Shown here: piece after piece, positions 23,010 through 31,988 of the stretch
Position numbering within the stretch: the stretch's first letter is position 1
Layout: the number at the start of each line of letters is the position of its first letter
Origin: a virus
Strand: one strand, 5' to 3'
IMG/VR virus record: IMGVR_UViG_3300042562_000640
Span: 1 to 52,671 of that record
Length of the DNA stretch: 52,671 bases
Program-made: the position numbers and the translations under genes
The notes under the pieces: model-generated
What the model was told of the DNA's origin: nothing
Databases searched by the model: none
The model's input: only the letters and a program-made list of their open reading frames with translations

Positions 23010-23885
23010 CTATTTCCCATACATAGCCATCATTTTTTCATAGGTCTCTGTTAGACCTTCTTCCAAATTATATTTCGGTTCCCATTCAATTAATTTCTTA
23101 ATCAATGTATTGTCCGAAACAAATTGCATATGTCCAGTTGCTGGACCGTCACCTATTTCAATTTTAATTCCAGAAAGTTTTTCTAAAATTTTAACAACAT
23201 CACTTATGGAATGCATTTGACCTGTAGCAACATTAACGGGACCTGTATAATCAGTATCCAATAATTTTACAATTGCGTCAGAAGCATCTGCAGTATAAAT
23301 AAAATCTCGCTGTGGTCTTAAATTTAATACTCGTGCTTTTTTACGAATAACCAAACCTTCAACTAATTGATTAACCAAATCTGGTCTATCTAATGCTGTA
23401 GTTGGTCCGTAAATGTTTGTTAATCTCACAATGATGTTAGGTACATCAGAATAAAATTTTGCCACTTCTTCGCCTAAGAACTTACTGAAAATGTATTCAT
23501 TCTGATAAGTACTTAATGGTTGTGATTCGTCAACCGGCAAAGTCATTTTACTGCGATCATATAAAAGAATAGAACTAAAACTTAATAGCTTTTTAATTGG
23601 TCTATTCTTGAAATATGCAAATACCTTTTTCAACGGTATTACATTCTTTTCAATCGCTAACATATTCTGACAATTTAATTCTGTATGATTAGAACTACCA
23701 ATCATCATAATCACTTTATCAAAATCTAATTTGTCTAGAACTTCAGGTAGATGCTCCAATGTAGGACAATCCACGTGCTTCATTCCTGTTGCAGGTTTTG
23801 TGCGACCAACAGAAACAATATCAGGATATTTTTCTAATATTTGTGGGCCTAGAAACCCGCTTGAACCTAGAAGAATAGTGCTCAT
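23010..23885 (-). CDS. NAD-dependent epimerase/dehydratase-like SDR (291 aa)
   Basis: This extended short-chain dehydrogenase has a slightly unusual N-terminal loop GSSGFLG (8-14), SFSSILLYD as the catalytic serine strand, a Tyr-x-x-x-Lys equivalent in NEYIFSKFLGEE, and RLTNIYGP. It should act on a nucleotide sugar, but the exact reaction cannot be told. It is the last gene of the 19-gene glycan operon. Confidence 0.8.
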   Translation of the reverse strand: MSTILLGSSGFLGPQILEKYPDIVSVGRTKPATGMKHVDCPTLEHLPEVLDKLDFDKVIMMIGSSNHTELNCQNMLAIEKNVIPLKKVFAYFKNRPIKKLLSFSSILLYDRSKMTLPVDESQPLSTYQNEYIFSKFLGEEVAKFYSDVPNIIVRLTNIYGPTTALDRPDLVNQLVEGLVIRKKARVLNLRPQRDFIYTADASDAIVKLLDTDYTGPVNVATGQMHSISDVVKILEKLSGIKIEIGDGPATGHMQFVSDNTLIKKLIEWEPKYNLEEGLTETYEKMMAMYGK

Positions 23886-24199
23886 TTATTTACCTTACGT
23901 ATTTCAAAATTATCAGCATTGCCTTCGCCTGTTTCAAGATCATGCACATATAACAACATCAATGCGTAGTGTAAAACCTTTAACAAGTCTTGTCTGTTAC
24001 GACCAGCTTTTTTGCCATATCTTTGGACGTATTTCATTACATTGCCTGCAGTAAATCCTACACCATGCCCATTATCAATAATAAACTCGGATGCTTGGAA
24101 TCTATTCATTGAATAATGTTGTCCATATGTTGCATCAATGTATTCTTGAAACTCTTTAATTAACCCACCCTCATTATATTTGTAGTCTATTTCTGCCAT
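23882..24199 (-). CDS. DUF3310-like protein (105 aa)
   Basis: The pattern HYSMNRFQASEFIIDN, GFTAGNVMKYVQRYGKK, DLLKVLHYALML matches DUF3310, a family including parts of T7 gp1.7 and many phage nucleotide-related proteins. Its biochemical role here is unknown. It is an odd member of a sugar operon, overlapping both neighbours. Confidence 0.75.
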   Translation of the reverse strand: MAEIDYKYNEGGLIKEFQEYIDATYGQHYSMNRFQASEFIIDNGHGVGFTAGNVMKYVQRYGKKAGRNRQDLLKVLHYALMLLYVHDLETGEGNADNFEIRKVNK

Positions 24200-24912
24200 G
24201 GTAGCTCTCCATTATATTTTTGTTTCATTATTTCATTACCTTGCAGGAAAAATTTAGCTTGAACCGAATCTGCTCTATTTCCTGCTCGGTAGTTTACAGT
24301 ATACTTTCCCGTCACCTCACATGCTATTTTATTATCTTTTAGCGTGTACGTCAATGCTCGATCTACTTCAGGTTGATCGTCTGGATGTCTTGCACGTCTA
24401 TACCAAATAGGACTTAATTGAAGCGCAAGAGGTTTGGTGAAGAAGAAACAATTAACATCTACAAAATAATCTCTAATAACCGATTCCCAATTACACAGAC
24501 TTTCGCAATCATCATTACAAATGAACTTACCTTCGTTATCTACAATCTTACGCAAGGTTGCTGCCCATTGATTATCTTTTACAGTATCAAGCAATACTTC
24601 CACATGTTCTGGCTCTAGCCAGTTATCTTCATCTAGGTAACCAATGTAATCACCTTTTGCAATGTGGGTAAATCCGCCATAGATTCGGTGACCATTATAT
24701 TGTTCTTTACCTGTAGCATAAGGCAAAACAACCATATCTATATTTGGAAAATCGTGCTCTGCTAATATAGCAGCAACCTTCTCAAAATGTTCCTCACCAT
24801 CAACAACAATTAGATGCTGAATATCTTTATGTGTTTGCAATTGAACCGATTTAATATTATCGTGAAGATAATTAGAACCAGTTGTTGCTGTTATAATAGT
24901 CACTTCACTCAT
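24187..24912 (-). CDS. Family 2-like glycosyltransferase (GT-A, 241 aa)
   Basis: The 241-aa GT-A enzyme has the N-terminal strand VTIITATTGSNYL, an HLIVVDGEEHFEK nucleotide-binding loop and a DxD-type IGYLDEDNWLEPEH motif (about 92-105). NYRAGNRADS lies near the end. It transfers an unknown sugar in the glycan operon. Start overlaps the upstream glycosyltransferase by ATGA. Confidence 0.8.
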   Translation of the reverse strand: MSEVTIITATTGSNYLHDNIKSVQLQTHKDIQHLIVVDGEEHFEKVAAILAEHDFPNIDMVVLPYATGKEQYNGHRIYGGFTHIAKGDYIGYLDEDNWLEPEHVEVLLDTVKDNQWAATLRKIVDNEGKFICNDDCESLCNWESVIRDYFVDVNCFFFTKPLALQLSPIWYRRARHPDDQPEVDRALTYTLKDNKIACEVTGKYTVNYRAGNRADSVQAKFFLQGNEIMKQKYNGELPWQK

Positions 24913-25703
24913 CGTTTTCCCTCAAAATAATTTCTATATGTTCTTGCAAGATATTGTCTATTGCGTTCCTGTATTTGTCCCATCTTAGAATTAACTTCTG
25001 TTTCAGCCTTTTCTCTTGTAGAACCCCAATCAACATCGCTTCTATATTTTAAAGCATATACACCATTGCGATATCCATTCATATTCATACGAATACTAAA
25101 ATCTTGGCAGTCGTAACCGCAAGGAGCAAGATCGTCATTGTAGAATCCTACCTCCTGATAACGCTTCCATAGAACGCAAGTAGGACTTCTAATAACTGCT
25201 TCAGCTTCAACTAAATCACCGTGTTTAATTTCCCGAAAATGTTTTAGACCTAATTGTTTCCAATGTCCAAATTCAGACTCTGCAAAGTTATATTCAGATA
25301 TACCATCACCCGCTAATTGCATACTGATACCCAATCTAAAAGACATGTATCCTAAATCAGTATATTCCTCAAACAAATTAGTAAATAGTATATCAATATT
25401 TTCTTCTTCAATAATTACATCGTCTTGTACTGTGAATATTAAATCATTTGGGTTGGGATTGCAATTATCTCTAATATATGATAGACCAATATTTAAACTT
25501 TTAATCTCATGAACATTCGGGGCATGCAATAAAACAATATTTGGATTGTTATAGCTCTTAATAACTTCTTCGCTTTTATCAGTGCATCCATCAATAATAA
25601 AAATTGCAGTATATTTACCTGCAACAGATTGCGCAATTCCTTCAAGTACTTTCCCAATCATATTCTCTTTATTGAATACGGGAGTAATAAAATAGCTTTT
25701 CAT
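24909..25703 (-). CDS. Family 2 glycosyltransferase (264 aa)
   Basis: The 264-aa enzyme begins YFITPVFNKENMIGKVLEGI and has IIDGCTDKSEEVI (typical GT2 D-G-S-x-D-x-S loop) and a metal-binding VQDDVIIEEEN. CGYDCQDFSIRMN in the acceptor region is reminiscent of the ED motif. It probably uses a nucleotide sugar made in this operon. It overlaps both neighbours by ATGA. Confidence 0.85.
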   Translation of the reverse strand: MKSYFITPVFNKENMIGKVLEGIAQSVAGKYTAIFIIDGCTDKSEEVIKSYNNPNIVLLHAPNVHEIKSLNIGLSYIRDNCNPNPNDLIFTVQDDVIIEEENIDILFTNLFEEYTDLGYMSFRLGISMQLAGDGISEYNFAESEFGHWKQLGLKHFREIKHGDLVEAEAVIRSPTCVLWKRYQEVGFYNDDLAPCGYDCQDFSIRMNMNGYRNGVYALKYRSDVDWGSTREKAETEVNSKMGQIQERNRQYLARTYRNYFEGKR

Positions 25704-26398
25704 TTTGTTAAAATGCCTTTGTTAAATTTAAATTCTTTAGAGGTATTTTTAGGGTCAAATCCTGCGCATTCCGCTAAAGTTGGCGGATACAACGGCATAT
25801 CATTTTCGTCATATCCGTTGCCACAAAAATCATATGGATTAACTAATTGTGTTCTTGTTTCTTTGAACCATCCATCTTTCATGCAATGAATCATTGCATC
25901 GTCTTTAACTAATGGCCAAATTACATCTCTTAAAAATATTTGATCGCCCACATAATAATTCATCTGAGATGTATAAGAATTTAATAAATTTAATATAGGA
26001 GTTCCAAATTTACCCTTGTATCCAAATGCGCATCCGATAATAGGGAATTCAAAATGTGCTTCGTGATCTCGGAATGTGTGGAATTTTTCATTAGATTGCA
26101 ACCATTGATTGACTGCTTGATGTTCTCTGAAAGTAATTCTACTATCCGAGTCTCTGACAATTACAATATTAGATTCATCCTCAAACATTGCTCTGAACCT
26201 CCAGAACATACCATATGTTCCATCAGTTACTTCTATAATGTTAGCATCTGTTAGATTAGAAAATTTATTTTTATCATCAGTATAAATTCTAAATTCCCAA
26301 TCAGGATAATATTTCTTTGCTAATTCATACTGACGATTTGCGCCAACGATATATCTGGGATCATTTCCCCAAACACTTAATGATATAATTTTTACCAT
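25700..26398 (-). CDS. GT-A-type glycosyltransferase-like protein (232 aa)
   Basis: The 232-aa protein starts IISLSVWGNDPRYIVGANRQ and has IVIVRDSDSRITFRE, a DxD-like metal motif. GCAFGYKGKFGTPIL and GDQIFLRDVIWPL follow, the layout of family 8/32-like or phage-type GT-A transferases. The RDSDSR form is common among capsule and LPS transferases. Specificity unknown. Confidence 0.7.
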   Translation of the reverse strand: MVKIISLSVWGNDPRYIVGANRQYELAKKYYPDWEFRIYTDDKNKFSNLTDANIIEVTDGTYGMFWRFRAMFEDESNIVIVRDSDSRITFREHQAVNQWLQSNEKFHTFRDHEAHFEFPIIGCAFGYKGKFGTPILNLLNSYTSQMNYYVGDQIFLRDVIWPLVKDDAMIHCMKDGWFKETRTQLVNPYDFCGNGYDENDMPLYPPTLAECAGFDPKNTSKEFKFNKGILTK

Positions 26399-27342
26399 AT
26401 AAAATTCTTTTTATAGTATTCCACAATCTCAACTAATGAATCTTTAAACTCTGCTTCTGGTTTCCAACCCAATGCTTTTAATTTAGAATCATCTATAGCA
26501 TATCTAACATCTTGGCCGACACGCTTTTCTGAAAAATCCATAAATTCTGTATAGTGGATAACATTCCAATTAAAGAATAAATCAACTAAATGTTTAGCAA
26601 CAATAATATTTTGTTCCTCATAATTGCCTGATATATTGTAGGTTTCGTTAACTGTTCCCGATTCAATAATTTTTAATACTGCAGTTGCTGTATCGGATAC
26701 GTGCAACCAAGTTCTTCTAGGAGATCCGTTGTCATGCATAATAATAGGTCTACCTAGAGATAAATTTTTAATTGCTTTAGGAATAAACTTCTCAACATAT
26801 TGACCAATTCCATAATTATTAGTTGGTCTAACAATTACATAGGGAACATCATATGTTCTTGCCCATGCTGTTACCAACATATCAGCTGCAGCTTTTGTCG
26901 CTGAATACGGATTGCTTGGTTTTAATAAATCTGTTTCAGTATGAAACCCATCTACGATATCCCCATACACTTCATCTGTACTAAAGTGTAATAATATTGG
27001 TCTACGAGCTTTTGGTATAGCTTTAATTAGTTCTAGTATTTTATGGACACCGTTGATGTTGCTTCTAAGGAAAACATCTGAACTAACAATACTATTGTCG
27101 ACGTGTGTTTCAGCTGCGGTATTAATAAAATAATCGCAGTCATGAAGTCTGTCTAGATCATTAATATCCAATTCTAAAAATTTGAATTTTGGATACTTTA
27201 ATAAGTCTGGAAGTAAATTTAGATTGCTCGCATATGTTTTACTATCTATCCCTAAAACATGATACCCCGCATCTAAACATTTTTTGGTTACATGATAACC
27301 TATAAATCCAATGCACCCTGTAACATAAACAACTTTAGTCAT
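26392..27342 (-). CDS. RmlB-like nucleotide-sugar 4,6-dehydratase
   Basis: The 316-aa extended SDR follows RmlB closely: NAD loop TGCIGFIG (about 9-16), AAETHVDNSI, HFSTDEVYGD, catalytic YSATKAAAD (Tyr-x-x-x-Lys), RPTNNYG, RRTWLHVSD and VRYAIDDSKL. RmlB converts dTDP-glucose to dTDP-4-keto-6-deoxyglucose. A CDP-glucose specificity cannot be excluded and would suit the E1-type dehydrase in this operon. No sugar nucleotidyltransferase is in the window, so the substrate would come from the host. Confidence 0.85.
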   Translation of the reverse strand: MTKVVYVTGCIGFIGYHVTKKCLDAGYHVLGIDSKTYASNLNLLPDLLKYPKFKFLELDINDLDRLHDCDYFINTAAETHVDNSIVSSDVFLRSNINGVHKILELIKAIPKARRPILLHFSTDEVYGDIVDGFHTETDLLKPSNPYSATKAAADMLVTAWARTYDVPYVIVRPTNNYGIGQYVEKFIPKAIKNLSLGRPIIMHDNGSPRRTWLHVSDTATAVLKIIESGTVNETYNISGNYEEQNIIVAKHLVDLFFNWNVIHYTEFMDFSEKRVGQDVRYAIDDSKLKALGWKPEAEFKDSLVEIVEYYKKNFIW

Positions 27343-28117
27343 TATAAACTTTCAATCCATGTCCAATGCCATACAACTTCAATCCTCCGAACTCTTCTAG
27401 AGTACTGATATCAACTGGATGGCCTATATATTTTTCATCACTTGTAGATTCAACTACAAATCTTTTCTCTATATTATTTATATCGCAGTACATCCCCAAA
27501 AATTCACTTAGGGTAATTTTGTTCCGATATACACAATCTATATCATTACCTACTAACCAATCGCTAGTGGCATAATTATTCAATGAATAATCAATAACAT
27601 TGTATAAATCTTGTACTGAAAAATAGTCGAATTCGCGATCATTCTTTATTTTAAATTCACCTTCGGTTGCATTGTATTGTTTTAACAATCTATGCGAGGG
27701 TTCACCTGCACCAAAACATCCATATATTCTTAGTGTCAGATACTTAGGACCAAAACACAAATTCTTAATTAATCTTTTGGAAAATACATACGCATTTCTT
27801 GCATTGGTTTTTTCAATGCCAGAACCCAAATTAATATAAAATTTAAATTTATCCTCATTAGTATAGAAGTTATAGAACAATGACATGTTCTTGCCAACAT
27901 TCGAAGCATTGTTTTCGTGTAGTTCTGTTTTGCCGCCGAAGGTTAAACAATTAATAACAACATCGGGACGAAGAACATCTAATATCTTTGTAACTGTTTG
28001 ATTATCTAAAAGATCTATCTCATTTTTATAGATAGGAATAACTTCATGTTTTTTAGATAATAACGGAACGATATATGAGCCAACAAATCCGCCGGCGCCT
28101 ACAACTAATATTTTCAT
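27335..28117 (-). CDS. SDR-family nucleotide-sugar epimerase/reductase (260 aa)
   Basis: Begins MKILVVGAGGFVGSYIVPLL with a Gly-rich NAD loop, and has INLGSGIEK, a Tyr-x-x-x-Lys pair in AYVFSKRLIKN and LRIYGCFGAGE. It resembles RmlD or 4-reductase type SDRs. In this operon it could reduce a 4-keto sugar made by the RmlB-like or E1-type enzymes. Exact product unknown. Confidence 0.75.
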   Translation of the reverse strand: MKILVVGAGGFVGSYIVPLLSKKHEVIPIYKNEIDLLDNQTVTKILDVLRPDVVINCLTFGGKTELHENNASNVGKNMSLFYNFYTNEDKFKFYINLGSGIEKTNARNAYVFSKRLIKNLCFGPKYLTLRIYGCFGAGEPSHRLLKQYNATEGEFKIKNDREFDYFSVQDLYNVIDYSLNNYATSDWLVGNDIDCVYRNKITLSEFLGMYCDINNIEKRFVVESTSDEKYIGHPVDISTLEEFGGLKLYGIGHGLKVYND

Positions 28118-28129
28118 AAAATACTCAAT

Positions 28130-28918
28130 TTAATAAAGCTTAGCTAATATACATAAATTATTTTTATGGGCGACAGCAAATGAATCAAACCCATACTCAC
28201 ACACATCTATGACCTTAAATCCATTACGATTTAACAATGCCGTGGCTGATTTAATATTAAAGAAATTAATATGTTCGTGGATAATACCAATGTACGGTGC
28301 AGGGTTGTTTGGTATTTCAAAATAAATCCAGGTATTATCATTCGCATGTTCTTTTATTTTACCCAATGTATCATTAGGATCAGACACGTGTTCTAATAGA
28401 TGCGTGCATAATATAAAATCAAAAATTTTGTTTTCATTAAGAGATATTGATTCAACCTTAGATGTCAATGGAACGTTACTAATATCAAAAACATATTTTT
28501 TAGATTTATCAAACCAATCAGGAATAACCGATCCATTGTCGCCACCGTAATCTAATACTGTATGTATTTGATCAACATCGATATATTGTTTAATTAATTT
28601 TTGTATACCTTCTTGTCTATGTGTTTTATAGGCAATACTATTAAACTTTTCTATATCAGTATATCCTGGCTCAAACATAATTCGAGTACGCGTATATTCG
28701 TTGTCTCTATATCCGTTATAATATATTTTAGTTTCATCATCTGTGAATCTATCAGCAGATCCAACAAAAGAACAATCTAAACATTTCATACCAACTATTG
28801 GCATGCCATTATCTGTATTATTTCCGAATATACGAAATTGTATAAATTTAGCTAAACCAGTTTCTTTGTATTCAACATTATTAGAATCACATGCTACACA
28901 CTTAAAAACTTTATACAT
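28130..28918 (-). CDS. Class I SAM methyltransferase with N-terminal zinc ribbon
   Basis: The 262-aa protein has an N-terminal C-x-x-C pair (FKCVACDS) and a second pair (MKCLDCSF), forming a zinc ribbon. A methyltransferase domain follows with VLDYGGDNGSV as the SAM loop and FILCTHLLEHVSDPNDTL. Zinc-ribbon plus this core is seen in sugar C- and N-methyltransferases acting on nucleotide-linked deoxysugars. Placed after the TPP enzyme, it may finish a branched or methylated sugar. Confidence 0.82.
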   Translation of the reverse strand: MYKVFKCVACDSNNVEYKETGLAKFIQFRIFGNNTDNGMPIVGMKCLDCSFVGSADRFTDDETKIYYNGYRDNEYTRTRIMFEPGYTDIEKFNSIAYKTHRQEGIQKLIKQYIDVDQIHTVLDYGGDNGSVIPDWFDKSKKYVFDISNVPLTSKVESISLNENKIFDFILCTHLLEHVSDPNDTLGKIKEHANDNTWIYFEIPNNPAPYIGIIHEHINFFNIKSATALLNRNGFKVIDVCEYGFDSFAVAHKNNLCILAKLY

Positions 28919-29651
28919 TATATTTTACAATCATCTCTCGGTTTAATTCTTCGTCACTTAAAAATGGGAATAAATCATGCAGGCCTGCTTGTTTACCATT
29001 CTTTAGCCCTTGTGCTGGAGCAATTTCTTGGTCTGTATTACATTTACAAACTACAAGCATAGGGCCAGGAGTGTTTAATATATGTTCAAATTCTTTTAAC
29101 TGATCTACATCATTTATTTCTTTATAACCTAAACCAAATGTAGTTGCTACATTCTCAAACAATGGAAACCAAATACCTGTAGTATTACTTGTACCATATA
29201 CTCTACCTTGATAGTATTTTGTTTGCGTATTCCGAATACAAGAATATCCGTTGTTATTGAGAATGACAAATTTAATATCTAGATTGTGTTGTTTAGCAAC
29301 GGCAAGTTCTTGTATGTTAGACATAAAACTGCCATCGCCTAAGAATGTTATAGCTTGTTGTTTACTCGCTAATGCTACGCCCACTGCCGCAGGAACTGCC
29401 CAGCCCATATCTGCTTGGGATACGCTACAAACAAATCGTTGTCCTTGTTTGGGTTTAAATGCAGTGCTTCCGATATAATACCCACTACCCGCGTCTGCCA
29501 TTACTGTAGCAGTTGGTTTACTATATTTGTTTATAGCATCTATCACTGCGTACATATTAATTTCGTCACCGGCTTGTAAATATTCCTGTTGTATTACCGG
29601 CCATTTATTTTTCCAATGATTACATTTGTCTATCCATTCAGTTCTATTCAT
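28911..29651 (-). CDS. TPP-dependent enzyme, C-terminal (pyrophosphate-binding) subunit
   Basis: The 246-aa protein carries the TPP pyrophosphate domain: GSTAFKPKQG, QADMGWAVPAAVGVALAS and the GDGSF...NNNGY motif (GDG-x-N to NN) that binds Mg-TPP. It is the missing C-terminal third of the upstream 337-aa gene; together they total about 583 residues, the size of acetolactate synthase or YerE. Start overlaps the partner stop by ATGA, so the split is translationally coupled and looks functional. Confidence 0.85.
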   Translation of the reverse strand: MNRTEWIDKCNHWKNKWPVIQQEYLQAGDEINMYAVIDAINKYSKPTATVMADAGSGYYIGSTAFKPKQGQRFVCSVSQADMGWAVPAAVGVALASKQQAITFLGDGSFMSNIQELAVAKQHNLDIKFVILNNNGYSCIRNTQTKYYQGRVYGTSNTTGIWFPLFENVATTFGLGYKEINDVDQLKEFEHILNTPGPMLVVCKCNTDQEIAPAQGLKNGKQAGLHDLFPFLSDEELNREMIVKYNV

Positions 29652-30661
29652 ACCATAACCTCAAAGAAATCGGAAAGATCCATATTGTATTTTTCACTTA
29701 TGTCTAATATATCTTTATTTAGTTCGTCAGAATCAATATCAACAACGATCTTTTTGCTACCAATACTAAACTGTTTAGGGTCATAACCTATCACACTACT
29801 ATTTAAACTACTACCAAGAACTAATAATAGACTTGCATTTTGTACTACAAAATTTCCATATCGGCAACCCTTGATACCAATTGCTCCCATATTTAATTCA
29901 TGATCGTTACTTGCATAATCGGTTGCGCCGTATGTTGTTACAAATGGTAGTTTATATTTTTCTATAAATTTAATAAAGGAATCTACTGTATTTGTTTGTC
30001 TAATGCCCTGACCAACTAACACAACTGGTCTTTCTGATTGTTCTAATTGATTCTTTAATTCGTCAAGATTTGTATGAATACGATTAATAGGATCATCTGC
30101 AATAAACAATTTATATGTTTCTGGCATTTCTGCAGTTTGTATATCTCCGGGAATATCAACCCAGCACGGCCCAGGTCTTCCTTCTTTTGCCATATATAAC
30201 GCCTTTGTAATTACATATGCAACTTCATCTATGCTTGTTATAAAATGAGCATACTTAGTCATGTTCTTATACATAGAAACAACATTGTGTTCCTGAATAC
30301 CATACTTACGCAAGTTAATGTTCTTTGTGGTATTAATCCAACTAGAACAAGTATTCATTCTAACATTGCCAGATATGAATAATACCGGTACTCCATCTTG
30401 CCATGCATCTAATACAGATGTGGCACAATTTGTTCCTGCACACCCGGTAGTAGGATTAACAACGGATACTTTACCGGTATAAATTGCTTCGCCCATTGCC
30501 GAATGGCCTGCACCTTGTTCGTTATGATAACAGATATAGTTTATTTTACCATTCTTAATAAACCCATCATTTAATCCGCTAGCGCCGCCGCCCATAATCC
30601 CATGTACATTTTCAATGCCTAAATTATAAAGATAATCTGATATCCAATCGCATACACGCAT
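29648..30661 (-). CDS. TPP-dependent enzyme, N-terminal (PYR plus central domain) subunit; acetolactate-synthase/YerE-like
   Basis: I place the start at 30661 because GGAGG lies 5 bases upstream. The 337-aa product has the PYR domain with the catalytic Glu48 in CYHNEQGAGHSAMGEA, TTGCAGTNCATSVLDAW, and a central Rossmann domain (RPVVLVGQGIRQ, LLLVLGSSLN). YerE, a relative, adds a two-carbon unit from pyruvate to a 3,6-dideoxy-4-keto sugar in yersiniose synthesis. The neighbouring E1-type dehydrase makes this parallel attractive. The reaction here is inferred. Confidence 0.82.
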   Translation of the reverse strand: MRVCDWISDYLYNLGIENVHGIMGGGASGLNDGFIKNGKINYICYHNEQGAGHSAMGEAIYTGKVSVVNPTTGCAGTNCATSVLDAWQDGVPVLFISGNVRMNTCSSWINTTKNINLRKYGIQEHNVVSMYKNMTKYAHFITSIDEVAYVITKALYMAKEGRPGPCWVDIPGDIQTAEMPETYKLFIADDPINRIHTNLDELKNQLEQSERPVVLVGQGIRQTNTVDSFIKFIEKYKLPFVTTYGATDYASNDHELNMGAIGIKGCRYGNFVVQNASLLLVLGSSLNSSVIGYDPKQFSIGSKKIVVDIDSDELNKDILDISEKYNMDLSDFFEVMV

Positions 30662-30662
30662 A

Positions 30663-31988
30663 TTAACCTCCAAATAAACTCATAAAACTATCTACTACTT
30701 CACCAATATATTTAATTTGTTCAGGAGTAATAACGGGACTAGTACCATGGAAATAAGTATTAGTCATTGTCATTGTAGCAATTGGAAAATTATCTCTTGC
30801 ATCTGCAGGGTTCATTAAATGCGAATATGCAGGCTGTAGCATAATATTGCCAGCAAAATATGGTCTTGTCTGAATTAATTTTTCTTCTAAGTAATCTACA
30901 ATGTCACTACGCTTGAAAGGAGATCCCGCCCGAATTGTTAATGGGAATGCGAACCAACTTGGGTCTGAGTATTCTTGTGCTCTTGGTAGATGGAAATACT
31001 CCTCGTACTTGCTGTAGATATCAAAAAGCAAACTATAATTACGACGACGTAGTGCATGTATTGTCCCCAATTTTTCTAATTGAACTAATCCCATTGCGCC
31101 TTGTAATTCAATAGGCTTAAGATTATATCCAATCTCGTCATAAACATATTTGTGGTCAAAAATTTCACCTGGCATTTCAGGAATCCATTCTTGAAATCGT
31201 TTGCCACAAGAACCACATTTTAATTTATTAGCTTCCGGCCCTACACAGTAACAACCTCGGCCCCATTCTCTAAATGAACGAAGAATAACTTCTGTCTCAT
31301 AATTCTTACATGCTACAAATCCGCCTTCGCCCATTGTCATATGGTGTGCTGGATAGAATGAGCAAGATGCCATTTCACCAAATGATCCCAATGGTTGTCC
31401 GCCATAGGTTGAACCTAAAGCATCGCAACAATCTTCTAATAGAATCAAATCATAACGATTGACAAGTTCCATCACCCAACGCATATTAGGGGGATTGCCC
31501 AAGACGTGAGCAAATGTGATTACTCGAATGTCATGTTTCTTAATTAGTTCTTCCGCTCTAGTTAAATCTAAATTAAGTGTATCCAATTCAATATCTAAAA
31601 ACACAGGTTCAAACCCTACTTGTAATGTAGGATTTAATGTTGTAGGAAAACCTGCAATAGGCATCAACACCTTTGTACCTTTAGGTAAGTTGTATCCTCG
31701 CTTAGATGTAAGCGTAGACATCATTAATAAATTAGAACTTGATCCTGAATTAGTAAGTATTCCAAAGTTCTTTTGAAATTGCTTAGGAAATTGTTTCTCA
31801 AATTTTATTGATTGATCGCCCATTACAAGCCAGCTATCTAACAATGTAGAAACTGCCGCCATAATTTCATGTTCGTCAAAATATGGACCAGCATAATTTA
31901 CAAAATCCTTACCGGCAGTCCATGTCTTATTTGCTGCCTTGTTTTGGAAATATGCAGCTACTCCGTTAATGATGTCTTGTTTATTCAT
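30663..31988 (-). CDS. rfbH: E1-type sugar 3-dehydrase with PLP and [2Fe-2S] (RfbH/DdhC/AscC-like)
   Basis: Start at 31988 overlaps the previous stop by ATGA, giving 441 aa. This DegT-fold enzyme has His216 in FYPAHHMTMGEGG where aminotransferases have the PLP lysine, the hallmark of 3-dehydrases. It also has the [2Fe-2S] cysteine pattern of E1: Cys188, then exactly 57 residues to Cys246, Cys248, and Cys261 in CGKRF (spacing to the last Cys is longer than in Yersinia E1). E1 removes the C-3 hydroxyl of CDP-4-keto-6-deoxyglucose with an E3 reductase. No E3 is in the window. Confidence 0.9.
   Translation of the reverse strand: MNKQDIINGVAAYFQNKAANKTWTAGKDFVNYAGPYFDEHEIMAAVSTLLDSWLVMGDQSIKFEKQFPKQFQKNFGILTNSGSSSNLLMMSTLTSKRGYNLPKGTKVLMPIAGFPTTLNPTLQVGFEPVFLDIELDTLNLDLTRAEELIKKHDIRVITFAHVLGNPPNMRWVMELVNRYDLILLEDCCDALGSTYGGQPLGSFGEMASCSFYPAHHMTMGEGGFVACKNYETEVILRSFREWGRGCYCVGPEANKLKCGSCGKRFQEWIPEMPGEIFDHKYVYDEIGYNLKPIELQGAMGLVQLEKLGTIHALRRRNYSLLFDIYSKYEEYFHLPRAQEYSDPSWFAFPLTIRAGSPFKRSDIVDYLEEKLIQTRPYFAGNIMLQPAYSHLMNPADARDNFPIATMTMTNTYFHGTSPVITPEQIKYIGEVVDSFMSLFGG

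Noticed and set aside
27475-27482. TATAAATA on the minus strand inside the 27335 SDR gene
   Set aside because: It lies in coding sequence, in the middle of a gene, without a start codon soon after. Similar chance copies occur at 14734 and 20101.
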